Shown piece after piece: positions 1 through 7,641 of a stretch of DNA of 21,562 nucleotides. The notes under the pieces are model-generated. The model did not search any database. It had not been told where the DNA came from and worked only from the letters and a program-made list of their open reading frames with translations. The translations under genes and the position numbers were made by a program. The stretch comes from CALIKS01 sp964440295 (GTDB lineage Archaea; Thermoproteota; Nitrososphaeria_A; Caldarchaeales; Calditenuaceae), in contig CAYTRT010000023.1 in NCBI GenBank assembly GCA_964440295.1, positions 1 through 21,562 of the forward strand, in the 5' to 3' direction. Positions within the stretch are counted from its first letter, which is position 1. The number at the start of each line of letters is the position of its first letter.

Positions 1-765
1 GATAGGAGGTATTTGGTTCTTTCTGATCTTCATATTGGGATTGAGGGCGAGGCTGCGGGTAGGGGTATACATCTTCCATCTATGTTACCTGTCTTACTCG
101 AAAGAGTCAGAGAATTAATACTTAGTCAGAGTGCCGATGTTTTGCTGCTTCTTGGTGACGTGAAGCACAGGATTGCTGGCGTGAGTTGGCGGGAGGCCAG
201 GCAGCTAAGAGAGTTCGTAGTCGAGGTTAGCAAGCTGGTCGATGAAGTCGTCATTGTTCCTGGGAATCACGACGTTGGTGTTTATTCCCTTACTGAGGGC
301 TCTGCGAGGATTGCTCCGAGCAGGGGACTCGGCATAGGTGATGCCTGGCTGCTACATGGACATACTTGGCCGCATCCAGAGGCACTTGAGAGGGACTTGA
401 TAATTATTGGTCATACGCATCCGGTTCTTAGGCTGGTTGAGGACGACGTGGCTGTAAGGCAGCGTGTCTACCTGCTTGCGAAGACGCGGAGGACCATTCT
501 ATACGAGGCGCTGATGGCTAGGCCCGGATACGGCGAGCTAGTTAAGAGTTATAGTAGGAGGGGAGCGATGAGGCTTTTGGTCATGCCTCACTTTAACCCA
601 GCTGCAGGAGGCGTAGAGGTGGGACAACTAGTGAGTAGTAAGATGGGAAGCCCGCTATTGAGGTCCGGCGTATTTGAGATTGGTGACGCACTCGTCGTCA
701 CGCTGGGCGGCGTTATTCTTAACAGCGTGCGTGAGGTTGTCTCTGCGAATGGTGGCGCGTCTTGA
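1..765 (+). CDS. Archaeal metallophosphoesterase (SbcD/PdeM-related), 5' end missing
   Basis: Calcineurin-like phosphoesterase, expected to be a two-metal phosphodiesterase or nuclease. The metal-binding motifs appear in order: DLH (nt 25-33), LLGDVKH, GNHD (near nt 262-273), LLHGH and IIGHTH (near nt 406-420). The reading frame is open to the left edge (the first codons read DRRYLVLSDLH). A TTG at nt 13 would start the protein inside its first beta strand, so the true start is probably upstream of the window. The family (TIGR00024-like) is related to nucleases of DNA repair clusters, and in many archaea it lies near Lhr-type helicases; that neighbour would be off-window, and this is inference. 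The stop overlaps the next gene's TTG start by 4 nt (TTGA), which indicates translational coupling. The substrate is unknown. Confidence in the fold is high and in the role low. Confidence 0.85.
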   Translation, partial: DRRYLVLSDLHIGIEGEAAGRGIHLPSMLPVLLERVRELILSQSADVLLLLGDVKHRIAGVSWREARQLREFVVEVSKLVDEVVIVPGNHDVGVYSLTEGSARIAPSRGLGIGDAWLLHGHTWPHPEALERDLIIIGHTHPVLRLVEDDVAVRQRVYLLAKTRRTILYEALMARPGYGELVKSYSRRGAMRLLVMPHFNPAAGGVEVGQLVSSKMGSPLLRSGVFEIGDALVVTLGGVILNSVREVVSANGGAS

Positions 766-1076
766 AGGTTCGTGAGTCTCGGAGCGTTGAGGAGATCGTT
801 AAGATGAGGCATGTCAAGAAGTATGTGTTTAGCCCGAGCGGAAGGGTAAGATGGATCGTCGTTGGTAGGCATAGAGACTACATCGTCTTCACGAATGTTC
901 CCTACTGCAGCTGTGATGATTTTTTCTTCAGAGTTATTCATGGGTCGAAGCCCAATTGCTATCATATCGAGGCCGTCAAATTGGCGATGCAGACTGGAAG
1001 CTACGAGACGATCGAGGAGAGCGATGAATGGTACGATAAACTTATGGAGGAATGGACGAACTTCGCCAAGCAGTAG
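762..1076 (+). CDS. Small SWIM zinc-finger protein
   Basis: A 104-residue protein with a complete SWIM motif: C49-x-C51, then C66-x-H68, followed by alanine at position 71 (CYHIEA). The pattern CxC...CxHxxA, including that alanine, is described for the Shu2/SWS1 family of recombination factors and their archaeal relatives. An N-terminal basic strand region (residues 14-44) precedes the finger and an acidic, tryptophan-rich helix (residues 84-102) follows. The TTG start is fixed by the 4-nt overlap with the phosphoesterase stop, so the two are almost certainly translated together. A role in DNA binding or recombination is inferred from the motif and the nuclease-like neighbour. It could equally be a general archaeal SWIM protein of unknown role. 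Confidence 0.85.
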   Translation: MKVRESRSVEEIVKMRHVKKYVFSPSGRVRWIVVGRHRDYIVFTNVPYCSCDDFFFRVIHGSKPNCYHIEAVKLAMQTGSYETIEESDEWYDKLMEEWTNFAKQ

Positions 1077-1137
1077 CCTAGCATAGCTTCTCCTATCTTA
1101 GTCGGTTGATTCAGCACTCTAAGATATGACTTTAAGG

Positions 1138-1145
1138 CTTTATAC
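1138..1145 (+). promoter_or_regulatory. TATA box for purP
   Basis: CTTTATAC, centred about 31 nt before the purP ATG at 1173. A second AT-rich stretch (TTTAAGG) begins at 1131. A short GGAGA at 1159-1163 could be a weak ribosome binding site if there is a leader. Confidence 0.5.
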
Positions 1146-1172
1146 AGGTCATTTGATAGGAGACTATGTAAA

Positions 1173-2312
1173 ATGATTGATAGGGAAGAGATAATTCGCG
1201 TGCTGGATGGTTATTCACTGGATAATCTCTCTATCTGTGTCCTTGGAAGCCACTCTGCATTGGAGATTTGTAGAGGTGCGAGAGATGAAGGGTTCAAGAC
1301 AATTGTTGTTTGTCAAAGGGGTAGAGAGAAGACATACACTAAATACTACGCCTCTAGGAGAAGGATGGGGAGAGGCGTCGGCTGCATCGATGAAGTAATC
1401 ATCCTAGAAAAGTTTAGAGACATGGTTCGAGCCGATGTTCAGGAAAGACTCAGGGCGGAGAATGCCATACTTATTCCCCACAGGTCTCTGTGTGTCTATC
1501 TCGGGTATGAATTGCTGGAGAACGAGCTTAGAGTCCCACTTTTCGGGAACAGGTACCTTCTGAAAGTTGAGGAGCGAGACGTCGAGAGGAACCAGTATTA
1601 CCTGCTGGAGAAGGCGGGAATCCCGCATCCAAGAATCATTAAGGACCCATCGGAGATTGATGGCCTAGTCATGGTCAAGGCACCTGAGGCTGCGAGGGGA
1701 TTCGAGAGAGCCTTCTTCATAGCGTCTTCGGAGGACGAGTATTACCGCAAGGCAGATGAGATGATTAGGAAGGGATTGATCAGCAGGGAGAGTCTTGAAA
1801 AGAGTGTTATCGAGGAATTCATAGTTGGCACACCCTTCAACTTCAACTTCTTCTACTCTCCGCTAGACGGTGAGGTAGAGCTGCTGGGAATAGATACGAG
1901 GAGGCAGACCAATCTAGAAGGTCTGCTGAGAATTCCTGCAACGGTCCAGTCAGAGGTACTCAGACACATCGAGCTTAGAAACATCGAGGTGGGGCATATT
2001 GCGTGTACTGTTAGGGAGTCGCTGCTTGAGAGGGCTTTTGAGCTTGCTGAGAGGTTTAAAAAAGTCTGTGAGGAGGAGTATCCTCCAGGAATAATCGGCC
2101 CCTTTGCTTTACAGTCGATGATAGTTCCTGGCCCGCCCCACGAGGACATAATGGTGTACGACGTGAGCGTGAGGGTTCCTGGATCGCCTGGAACTAGGTT
2201 TACCCCCTACACAGAATATCTCTGGGGCGAGTCGATGAGCGTGGGTAGGAGGATAGCTGTCGAGGTACGTGCAGCGTTGAAGGAAGGCAGAATAAGTGAG
2301 CTCCTGACGTAG
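1173..2312 (+). CDS. purP: PurP, FAICAR synthetase (IMP biosynthesis)
   Basis: 379 residues, the usual length. ATP-grasp ligase that uses formate and ATP to formylate AICAR to FAICAR, the archaeal replacement for the PurH transformylase. Visible family marks are GSHSALEICRGARDEGF near residues 25-41 (substrate-binding N-domain), IPHRSLCVYLGYE near 101-113, FGNRYLLKVEERDVERNQY near 124-142 (ATP-grasp entry), and the C-terminal DVSVRVPGSPGTRFTPYTEY followed by RRIA near residues 338-368. The ATG start has its own TATA box upstream. No other purine gene lies nearby, so it is probably monocistronic. Many archaea carry two PurP paralogs; one copy is visible here and I cannot tell which subgroup it belongs to. 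Confidence 0.93.
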   Translation: MIDREEIIRVLDGYSLDNLSICVLGSHSALEICRGARDEGFKTIVVCQRGREKTYTKYYASRRRMGRGVGCIDEVIILEKFRDMVRADVQERLRAENAILIPHRSLCVYLGYELLENELRVPLFGNRYLLKVEERDVERNQYYLLEKAGIPHPRIIKDPSEIDGLVMVKAPEAARGFERAFFIASSEDEYYRKADEMIRKGLISRESLEKSVIEEFIVGTPFNFNFFYSPLDGEVELLGIDTRRQTNLEGLLRIPATVQSEVLRHIELRNIEVGHIACTVRESLLERAFELAERFKKVCEEEYPPGIIGPFALQSMIVPGPPHEDIMVYDVSVRVPGSPGTRFTPYTEYLWGESMSVGRRIAVEVRAALKEGRISELLT

Positions 2313-2317
2313 TTGTT

Positions 2318-2331
2318 TTAATATTTAAATT
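2318..2331 (+). promoter_or_regulatory. TATA-rich promoter for the small unknown gene
   Basis: The AT-rich stretch TTAATATTTAAATT lies immediately after the purP stop and is centred 23-28 nt before the TTG at 2350. This is the spacing expected for a leaderless transcript beginning at that TTG. Confidence 0.45.
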
Positions 2332-2349
2332 CCCATTAGATAGTAATTT

Positions 2350-2643
2350 TTGGACAAGAGTATGGTGGATGAGAGTAGTGCTGAGGATATTGATTTGATA
2401 GTTGTCGGATTTGATGAGAAGAATAGAGTAGTAGCTTCTCCCACCTCTTCGCTCGGCTCGCTGCAACTATCTAGCATTAAGGGTCTTGAGGCGAGGTACG
2501 AAGACTATAACGGAACCATCTGGATTGGTAGCGTTACTGAAGTAATTGGCGATGCAGCCATAATTGAGTTTGAAAAGATGAGGATGGGCGTGTGGCCTAC
2601 TGGGCTTGGGCTGGGAAGCCTGATCAGAGTAACTAAGCCCTGA
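2350..2643 (+). CDS. Small hypothetical protein
   Basis: 97 residues from TTG 2350; ATG at 2362 gives 93. I do not recognise the family. The N-terminal 14 residues are acidic and low-complexity. They are followed by alternating short hydrophobic strands (IDLIVVGF, IWIGSVTEVIG, AAIIEFEKM, SLIRVTK), which suggests a small all-beta fold, possibly SH3- or OB-like. The shape GSVTEVIGD...IEFE is loosely reminiscent of Gar1-type RNP proteins, but the similarity is too weak to call. It has no cysteines and no membrane segment. The TATA box spacing favours the TTG start. It sits alone between purP and fumarase on the same strand, so its context says little. Confidence 0.65.
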   Translation: MDKSMVDESSAEDIDLIVVGFDEKNRVVASPTSSLGSLQLSSIKGLEARYEDYNGTIWIGSVTEVIGDAAIIEFEKMRMGVWPTGLGLGSLIRVTKP

Positions 2644-2646
2644 GGA

Positions 2647-2655
2647 CTATTAATC
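2647..2655 (+). promoter_or_regulatory. TATA-like box for fumC
   Basis: CTATTAATC is centred 26 nt before the TTG at 2677 and 35 nt before the preferred ATG at 2686. A second AT-rich run (TTCTTATTTATTG) just before the start is too close to act as the TATA box. Confidence 0.35.
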
Positions 2656-2685
2656 TAACCTTGCTGTTCTTATTTATTGAGTCTG

Positions 2686-4107
2686 ATGAGCGAGAAGTTT
2701 AGGGTTGAGAGGGACGCGCTTGGAGAAGTCCTAGTTCCAAGTGATGCGTACTACGGAGCAGAGACGGTCAGAGCGTTGGAGAACTTCAGGATATCGGGGC
2801 TTCGCTTCCCTCGCTCATTTATAAGAGCGCTGGGACTGATCAAGGCGTGTGCTTCGCTCGCTAACATGGACTTCGGGCTTCTCGATCAGAGGGTCGGGAG
2901 GGCGATCCACCGGGCGGCGATGGAGGTTGTTGAGGGAAGATTGGATGAGCATTTTCCGGTAGACGTCATACAGACAGGCTCAGGAACCTCGATAAACATG
3001 AACATGAATGAAGTCATTGCGAACAGGGCTGCCGAGATACTTGGCGGCGTGAGAGGTGACAAGTCACTCGTACATCCAAACGATCACGTGAACATGGGAC
3101 AGTCCTCTAACGACGTTGTCCCATCAGCAATTAGAGTCGCGGCTGCTGAGGAGATTAACAAGAGGCTAATTCCATCAATCGAGAAATTGATAAGAATCTT
3201 GGACGCTAAGGCGGAGGAGTTCAGAGACGTGGTTAAGAGTGGTAGGACCCATCTTCGTGACGCCGTACCAGTAACGCTGGGACAAGAGTTTAGCGGATAT
3301 GCAGAGATGATGAGGAAGTGCCTGTCAAGCGTCATGAAGGCTTCCGAGGAGCTTCTGGAGCTCCCGATAGGCGGCACCGCCACCGGGACCGGGCTAAACA
3401 CGCATCCCGAGTTTGGCAAAAAAGTAGTTGAATACTTGTCTGAGATGGTTGGGCTTCGGTTCAGGATTGCCCAAAATAGATTTGAGGCGATGGGGAGTCA
3501 GACCGTTATCTTGGGAGTCAGCGCATCGCTAAAAACACTCGCGCTAAGCTTGCTCAAGATCTGTAACGACATTAGACTCATCTCTTCTGGCCCGAACACA
3601 GGGCTCAACGAGGTTGAGTTGCCGGCTGTTCAGCCAGGCTCTTCTATAATGCCTGGAAAAGTTAACCCAGTCATAGTTGAGGCAGCCATGCTTGCTTCCT
3701 GCCTAGTGATTGGGAACGATGCCGCGATAGTTGAGGCCTCAAGGGTCGGTGAGCTTGAGCTTAATCTCGGATACCCACTGATTGGATATTTAGTCCTTCA
3801 GTCGATCGAGGCTTTGTCTAATGCATTAGAGGTTTTGTCGGAGAAGGCTCTGAAGGGGGTTAAGGCCAACGTCGATAGGTGTAGACATTATGCTGAGTCG
3901 AGTACTGCTCTCGTCACAGTGGCCGCACCCTTGATAGGATATGACAAGGCTGCAGAATTATTAGTGAGGGCCGAGAGGGAGGGGCGCTCGATCAGGGAAT
4001 TATTGGTGGAGATGGGCTATCTTGACGCTGAGACTGCCGATAAGGTTTTCAACGTCTACAAAATGGCGAAGGGCGGATTTATTATCAGAGAGAACCTCAA
4101 GAAATAA
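2686..4107 (+). CDS. fumC: Class II fumarate hydratase
   Basis: 473 residues from ATG 2686; an in-frame TTG at 2677 would add three. Catalyses fumarate to malate hydration in the citric acid cycle, as a cytoplasmic homotetramer. Signatures in order: TGSGTSINMNMNEVIANRA (97-115), HPNDHVN (130-136), GRTHLRDA with the catalytic-base region His189, GGTATGTGLNTHPEF (229-243), and the mobile active-site loop GSSIMPGKVNP (318-328). GRTHL and the MPGKVNP loop favour fumarase over aspartase, whose loop is usually MPAKVNP. No residue is missing. The gene is monocistronic in appearance. Its last 11 nt overlap tail-to-tail with the nicotinate phosphoribosyltransferase gene on the other strand. Confidence 0.92.
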   Translation: MSEKFRVERDALGEVLVPSDAYYGAETVRALENFRISGLRFPRSFIRALGLIKACASLANMDFGLLDQRVGRAIHRAAMEVVEGRLDEHFPVDVIQTGSGTSINMNMNEVIANRAAEILGGVRGDKSLVHPNDHVNMGQSSNDVVPSAIRVAAAEEINKRLIPSIEKLIRILDAKAEEFRDVVKSGRTHLRDAVPVTLGQEFSGYAEMMRKCLSSVMKASEELLELPIGGTATGTGLNTHPEFGKKVVEYLSEMVGLRFRIAQNRFEAMGSQTVILGVSASLKTLALSLLKICNDIRLISSGPNTGLNEVELPAVQPGSSIMPGKVNPVIVEAAMLASCLVIGNDAAIVEASRVGELELNLGYPLIGYLVLQSIEALSNALEVLSEKALKGVKANVDRCRHYAESSTALVTVAAPLIGYDKAAELLVRAEREGRSIRELLVEMGYLDAETADKVFNVYKMAKGGFIIRENLKK

Positions 4108-5314
4108 GGATTGGCGTCGGGTCAAACTCTTCTATGCTTTTTATTTTTTCGAGATACTCCAATACGCGGCTCCTTATCTCCCTCGGACTGGGAATGTCTA
4201 CCACTAGTTCTCCCTGCCTTATGATCTGGTGAATGAGCGGCTTAACAGGTGCTCCACACTTTGGACATTTCTCGAGAACTCTAGTCTTCGGCGTGATCGC
4301 GTCGTGTAGGTTTGGGCATCTATAGACTTGCTTTGATCCTGGAAGTTTGCCCCTCTTTGATATTGGCTTATCGTCGACTTCCACGATGTCCAGTGCTAGG
4401 TCTATTGACTTTGGAAATGCTATCGATGTCCCTACGCCAAAGCCGTCAGCGACTTCGTGCAACTCCACGATGTCGTCCTCATCGATCCCGCCGCTTATCA
4501 ATATCTTGACGTTTCTATAACCCCTCAGGTTTAGAGCCCATCTCACCTCTTGAGCAATCTGCCTCATGTTTCCTCTCCTCGAGCCGGGCGTGTCCAGCCT
4601 GACTCCATGGAGACGCTCACCAAGCGTCTCAGCCGCCAACAATGATTCCTCCCTCTCATCTAGAAACGTGTCGCAGAGAGCAATTCGGGGAACATCGCTC
4701 GGCATTACTTGGTCAAAGGCCTTCCAAGCCAGCTTTTGGTCGCCCGCAACTAGGATCAAAGCGTGCGGCATAGTGCCGGTGGGCTTTTCGCCTATCATGG
4801 ACGCGCCGAGGACTCCTGAGACTCCGTCGCATCCGCCGATGAACGCTGCCCTGTCGATGAATGGAGTAATCGCAGGGTGGACGCACCTTATTCCGAAGAA
4901 GATTACCGACTTGTCCAGGGCGTGTAGCTTGATTCTCGCCGCCTTCGTTGCGACGCTCGTTCCATGCCTCAGAATTCCGAGGATTGCTGACTCGTAGACT
5001 CCGAAGTCTATGTAGGGTCCTCTTATCTCCATCACTGGTTCATATGCCCTGAACAGTTCGCCCTCATTCATCGAGTACACGTCTACCTTCCTCCCCTCTA
5101 GGAGCTTGACAACTTCCTCCACGCCGGCCAGTACTGCCCACCCATATCCCTCGGGAAAGCCATAGGAGTGTACGTCCGCGGTCACTAACTTCTCAGACGC
5201 GCTTATCCTGCTAAGCACCTCTCTGGCCCTCAGAAAATAAACATCAGTCACGTCTCCTCTGAGGATTGATTCTTCACTTGCGAGATAAAACCTCGGAGAC
5301 TTCTTGGCGCTCAT
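4097..5314 (-). CDS. pncB: Nicotinate phosphoribosyltransferase, archaeal type
   Basis: 405 residues. Makes nicotinate mononucleotide from nicotinate and PRPP in the Preiss-Handler route. Key sites are GTMPHA (180-185, the conserved GTMxH histidine), LDTPGSRRGN (240-249), the phosphate-binding SGGID (274-278) and GFGVGTSI (291-298). The C-terminal C333...H337...C350-x2-C353 cluster matches the zinc-knuckle module described for the Thermoplasma acidophilum enzyme. ATG 5314 is chosen because a TATA box lies 28 nt upstream. The open frame continues to 5467, but that extension would run into the divergent gene and lacks family similarity. Its divergent neighbour is the nicotinamidase-like gene, which makes its substrate. 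Confidence 0.92.
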   Translation of the reverse strand: MSAKKSPRFYLASEESILRGDVTDVYFLRAREVLSRISASEKLVTADVHSYGFPEGYGWAVLAGVEEVVKLLEGRKVDVYSMNEGELFRAYEPVMEIRGPYIDFGVYESAILGILRHGTSVATKAARIKLHALDKSVIFFGIRCVHPAITPFIDRAAFIGGCDGVSGVLGASMIGEKPTGTMPHALILVAGDQKLAWKAFDQVMPSDVPRIALCDTFLDEREESLLAAETLGERLHGVRLDTPGSRRGNMRQIAQEVRWALNLRGYRNVKILISGGIDEDDIVELHEVADGFGVGTSIAFPKSIDLALDIVEVDDKPISKRGKLPGSKQVYRCPNLHDAITPKTRVLEKCPKCGAPVKPLIHQIIRQGELVVDIPSPREIRSRVLEYLEKIKSIEEFDPTPILIS

Positions 5315-5337
5315 TTTGATTCTAAAACAACTCAGCC

Positions 5338-5348
5338 GATAAAAAAGC
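5338..5348 (-). promoter_or_regulatory. TATA box for pncB
   Basis: On the minus strand this reads GCTTTTTTATC, centred 28 nt upstream of the ATG at 5314. It supports that start and a leaderless or nearly leaderless mRNA. Confidence 0.55.
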
Positions 5349-5400
5349 TTATTCCCGATCAGCAAAACCTTAGATATACGCAGGGTTTTACGAGCTTCAA

Positions 5401-5410
5401 GATATATATC
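5401..5410 (+). promoter_or_regulatory. TATA box for the nicotinamidase-like gene
   Basis: The palindromic GATATATATC is centred 29 nt before ATG 5435 and 26 nt before the adjoining TTG 5432. The same core, AAGATATATATC, precedes the DUF763 gene at 11900. Confidence 0.6.
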
Positions 5411-5434
5411 TGAGACGCGGTGATTTAGGACTTG

Positions 5435-6478
5435 ATGAGGTTTAGAGAGACGCCGATACCACCACATTTTGACGAGGAGAAAGTGGGCACGGTGTGGCGG
5501 GTGCCTTACAGCGAAGTGGCCGCAACGGCTGAGGACTGGGCTAAAACGTATGGAATACCTCCGTCGTCAAGCGACGAGTTTAGGACTTGCCTGGTGCTTA
5601 TAGACGTGCAGAACTCTTTCTGCATTCCTGAGTTTGAGCTCTTTGTGGCGGGCAGAAGCGGTAGAGGAGCGGTCGAAGACAACAAGAGGCTATGCAGGTT
5701 CATCTATAGGAATCTTCCAAACATTTCTCAGATAGTCGCAACGCTTGATACTCATCAGGTCTTCCAGATATTTCATTCCGTCTTCCTCGTCAACGAGGCG
5801 GGGCGTCATCCGAAGCCCTACTCAGTAATCACGGCCGATGATGTGAGGGCTGGTAAGTGGAGAATAAGCCCTGAGGCTTGCAGAGTGCTGAGGATTTCTC
5901 CGGAGTACGCTGAGAGGTATCTACTCCATTACGTCGAGACGCTCGAGAGGGGTGGAAAGTACAGGCTGACCATCTGGCCCTACCACTCGTTGCTCGGAAG
6001 TATTGGGCACGCGCTCGTCCCATCAATAGAAGAGGCAGTATTCTTCCACAGCATCGCTAGGTCAAGCCAGCCCCTATTCAGAATTAAGGGCAACAATCCA
6101 CTGACCGAGCACTACTCAGCACTCAGCCCAGAAGTCAGATCGGGGCCAGACGGCGAGGAGATAGGATCGCTCGACGTAGAGTTGATAAACTATTTGGCCA
6201 GCTTTGACGCAGTAATCATCGCGGGCCAGGCTAAGAGCCATTGCGTGGCTTGGACAGTCGAGGACCTCCAGAAACACTTCAGTGACATTGATCCCTCACT
6301 GCTAGAAAAGGTCTACCTACTGGAGGACTGCACCTCGCCAGTAGTTGTGAAGGGCGTGGTCGACTACACTGAACTAGCCGACGAGACGTTCAGGAGATTT
6401 GAGAAGAGCGGCATGCATGTTGTTAGGTCGACGCAGAGAATGGATGATTGGCCTGGCCTGATGGATAGAACTGAATAG
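5435..6478 (+). CDS. Nicotinamidase/isochorismatase-family cysteine hydrolase, long form
   Basis: 347 residues, against roughly 180-220 for ordinary nicotinamidases. Predicted to hydrolyse nicotinamide to nicotinate. The catalytic triad is intact: D57 (LIDVQN), K218 (FRIKGNNP) and C270 (KSHCV). Likely metal ligands are D105, H107 and H114 (DTHQVFQIFH) and H184 in WPYHSLLGS, matching the family's WPxHC region. Extra sequence includes an N-terminal extension of about 50 residues and an insert of roughly 60 residues between H114 and W181. It starts at ATG 5435; TTG 5432 is adjacent. The divergent pairing with nicotinate phosphoribosyltransferase supports the nicotinamide substrate. A different amide or isochorismate-type substrate remains possible because of the inserts. 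Confidence 0.82.
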   Translation: MRFRETPIPPHFDEEKVGTVWRVPYSEVAATAEDWAKTYGIPPSSSDEFRTCLVLIDVQNSFCIPEFELFVAGRSGRGAVEDNKRLCRFIYRNLPNISQIVATLDTHQVFQIFHSVFLVNEAGRHPKPYSVITADDVRAGKWRISPEACRVLRISPEYAERYLLHYVETLERGGKYRLTIWPYHSLLGSIGHALVPSIEEAVFFHSIARSSQPLFRIKGNNPLTEHYSALSPEVRSGPDGEEIGSLDVELINYLASFDAVIIAGQAKSHCVAWTVEDLQKHFSDIDPSLLEKVYLLEDCTSPVVVKGVVDYTELADETFRRFEKSGMHVVRSTQRMDDWPGLMDRTE

Positions 6479-6522
6479 CTTAGGAGCTGTAGTTTTATCA
6501 GCCTATCTGGATAACTCCAAAA

Positions 6523-6532
6523 GCCTTAAAAG
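6523..6532 (+). promoter_or_regulatory. TATA box for the radical SAM gene
   Basis: The sequence GCCTTAAAAG is centred about 30 nt before ATG 6558. It shares the GCCTTAAA core with the promoters of rps12 and tbp in this window. Confidence 0.5.
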
Positions 6533-6557
6533 ATCTCTGCAATACATTATAGATTGA

Positions 6558-7631
6558 ATGGGAACTATTGGTAGGGAGGCTGTTCTCTGGACTCGTGTTA
6601 ATGACCGTATAAAGTGTACTGCATGTGCTAGGTATTGCCAGCTGAAGGAGGGCCAGACGGGCCTATGCGGAGTCAGAGGCGTCAGCGACGGAAAGCTCTA
6701 CCTATACGTCTACGGTAGAGTGATTGCGAGCCACGTAGACCCAATCGAGAAGAAACCAGTCGTCCACTACATGCCGGGCACTAGGGTTTTCAGCATCGCT
6801 ACAAATGGATGTAACTGGCTCTGCCAGTACTGCCAAAACTTCGACATCAGCCAGAGGAGGAGGATAGAGGGCGTCGAGGTCTCGCCTGAGGACGTCGTGA
6901 AGAAGGCTATTCAGTACGGCTCGGAGGGTATCGCCTACACCTACAACGAGCCCTCAATATTTATGGAGTTCGCCCACGACGTCGGAGTGTTGGCACATCG
7001 CCACGGACTCTTCAACATATTCGTCACTAACGGCTACTGGACGCCAGACTCTGTTAAGCATGCCTCAGAGTTCCTAGACGCCGCTACTGTCGACTTCAAG
7101 GGCAACGGCGAGGTGAACTTTGTCAGGAAATACATCGGCATCCCAGACGTTGAGCCAGTCTTTCAGACACTCATAGAGATTCGCGACAAGACTCGAATGC
7201 ACATCGAGATCACTGACTTGGTGGTCCCAGAGATTGGCGACGACTTAAATGCTGCGAGGAGACTCGTGAGGTGGATTCACGACAATCTCGGCCCAGATGT
7301 CCCCATACATTTCCTTAGGTTTCATCCAGACTACAAGCTGATGCATCTATCATGGACGCCGGTCGAGACACTTGAGGCGCACTGGAAGGTCGCTAGAGAA
7401 GAGGGGATGAATTATGTCTATCTCGGAAATGTTCCCGGTCATCCCTATGAGAGTACCTATTGTCCCGGATGCGGCCAGTTGGTCGTTAAGAGGTATGGGT
7501 TCGACATACTTGGGTGGAGGCTAACTAAAGATAATAGATGCCCGAGCTGTGGATATAAGATGGCGATAGTAGGTACACCTCCAAGATCGATAGGCAGAGA
7601 GAGATTCATCCCGGTAGAGTGGGACGTATAG
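6558..7631 (+). CDS. AmmeMemoRadiSam-type radical SAM enzyme
   Basis: 357 residues, PflA-activase-like (COG1180). The radical SAM cluster motif is C85-x3-C89-x2-C92 (GCNWLCQYCQN). An N-terminal cysteine set (C20, C23, C27, C37) and a C-terminal zinc-ribbon-like set (C302, C305, C328, C331) flank the TIM barrel. YTYNEPSIF (128-136), VDFKG (178-182) and HFLRFHPDYK (251-260) are typical of the family that co-occurs with Memo and AMMECR1 proteins. Neither partner gene is in this window. The biochemical role of the system is not settled; modification of a protein or small molecule is assumed. It stands in its own transcription unit inside the nicotinate gene cluster, which may or may not be meaningful. 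Confidence 0.9.
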   Translation: MGTIGREAVLWTRVNDRIKCTACARYCQLKEGQTGLCGVRGVSDGKLYLYVYGRVIASHVDPIEKKPVVHYMPGTRVFSIATNGCNWLCQYCQNFDISQRRRIEGVEVSPEDVVKKAIQYGSEGIAYTYNEPSIFMEFAHDVGVLAHRHGLFNIFVTNGYWTPDSVKHASEFLDAATVDFKGNGEVNFVRKYIGIPDVEPVFQTLIEIRDKTRMHIEITDLVVPEIGDDLNAARRLVRWIHDNLGPDVPIHFLRFHPDYKLMHLSWTPVETLEAHWKVAREEGMNYVYLGNVPGHPYESTYCPGCGQLVVKRYGFDILGWRLTKDNRCPSCGYKMAIVGTPPRSIGRERFIPVEWDV

Positions 7632-7641
7632 GCCTCACGAT

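Noticed and set aside
13..15. TTG at 13, preceded by AGGAGGT, as the start of the phosphoesterase
   Set aside because: The spacing of 2 nt is too short for a ribosome binding site, the start would cut the first beta strand, and the frame is open to the window edge.
4566..4997. Plus-strand open frame of 143 codons opposite nicotinate phosphoribosyltransferase
   Set aside because: It is antisense to well-conserved enzyme sequence and has no domain, promoter or ribosome binding site.
5315..5467. In-frame N-terminal extension of 51 residues for nicotinate phosphoribosyltransferase
   Set aside because: It would overlap the divergent hydrolase gene, has no family similarity, and a TATA box sits 28 nt before the internal ATG at 5314.
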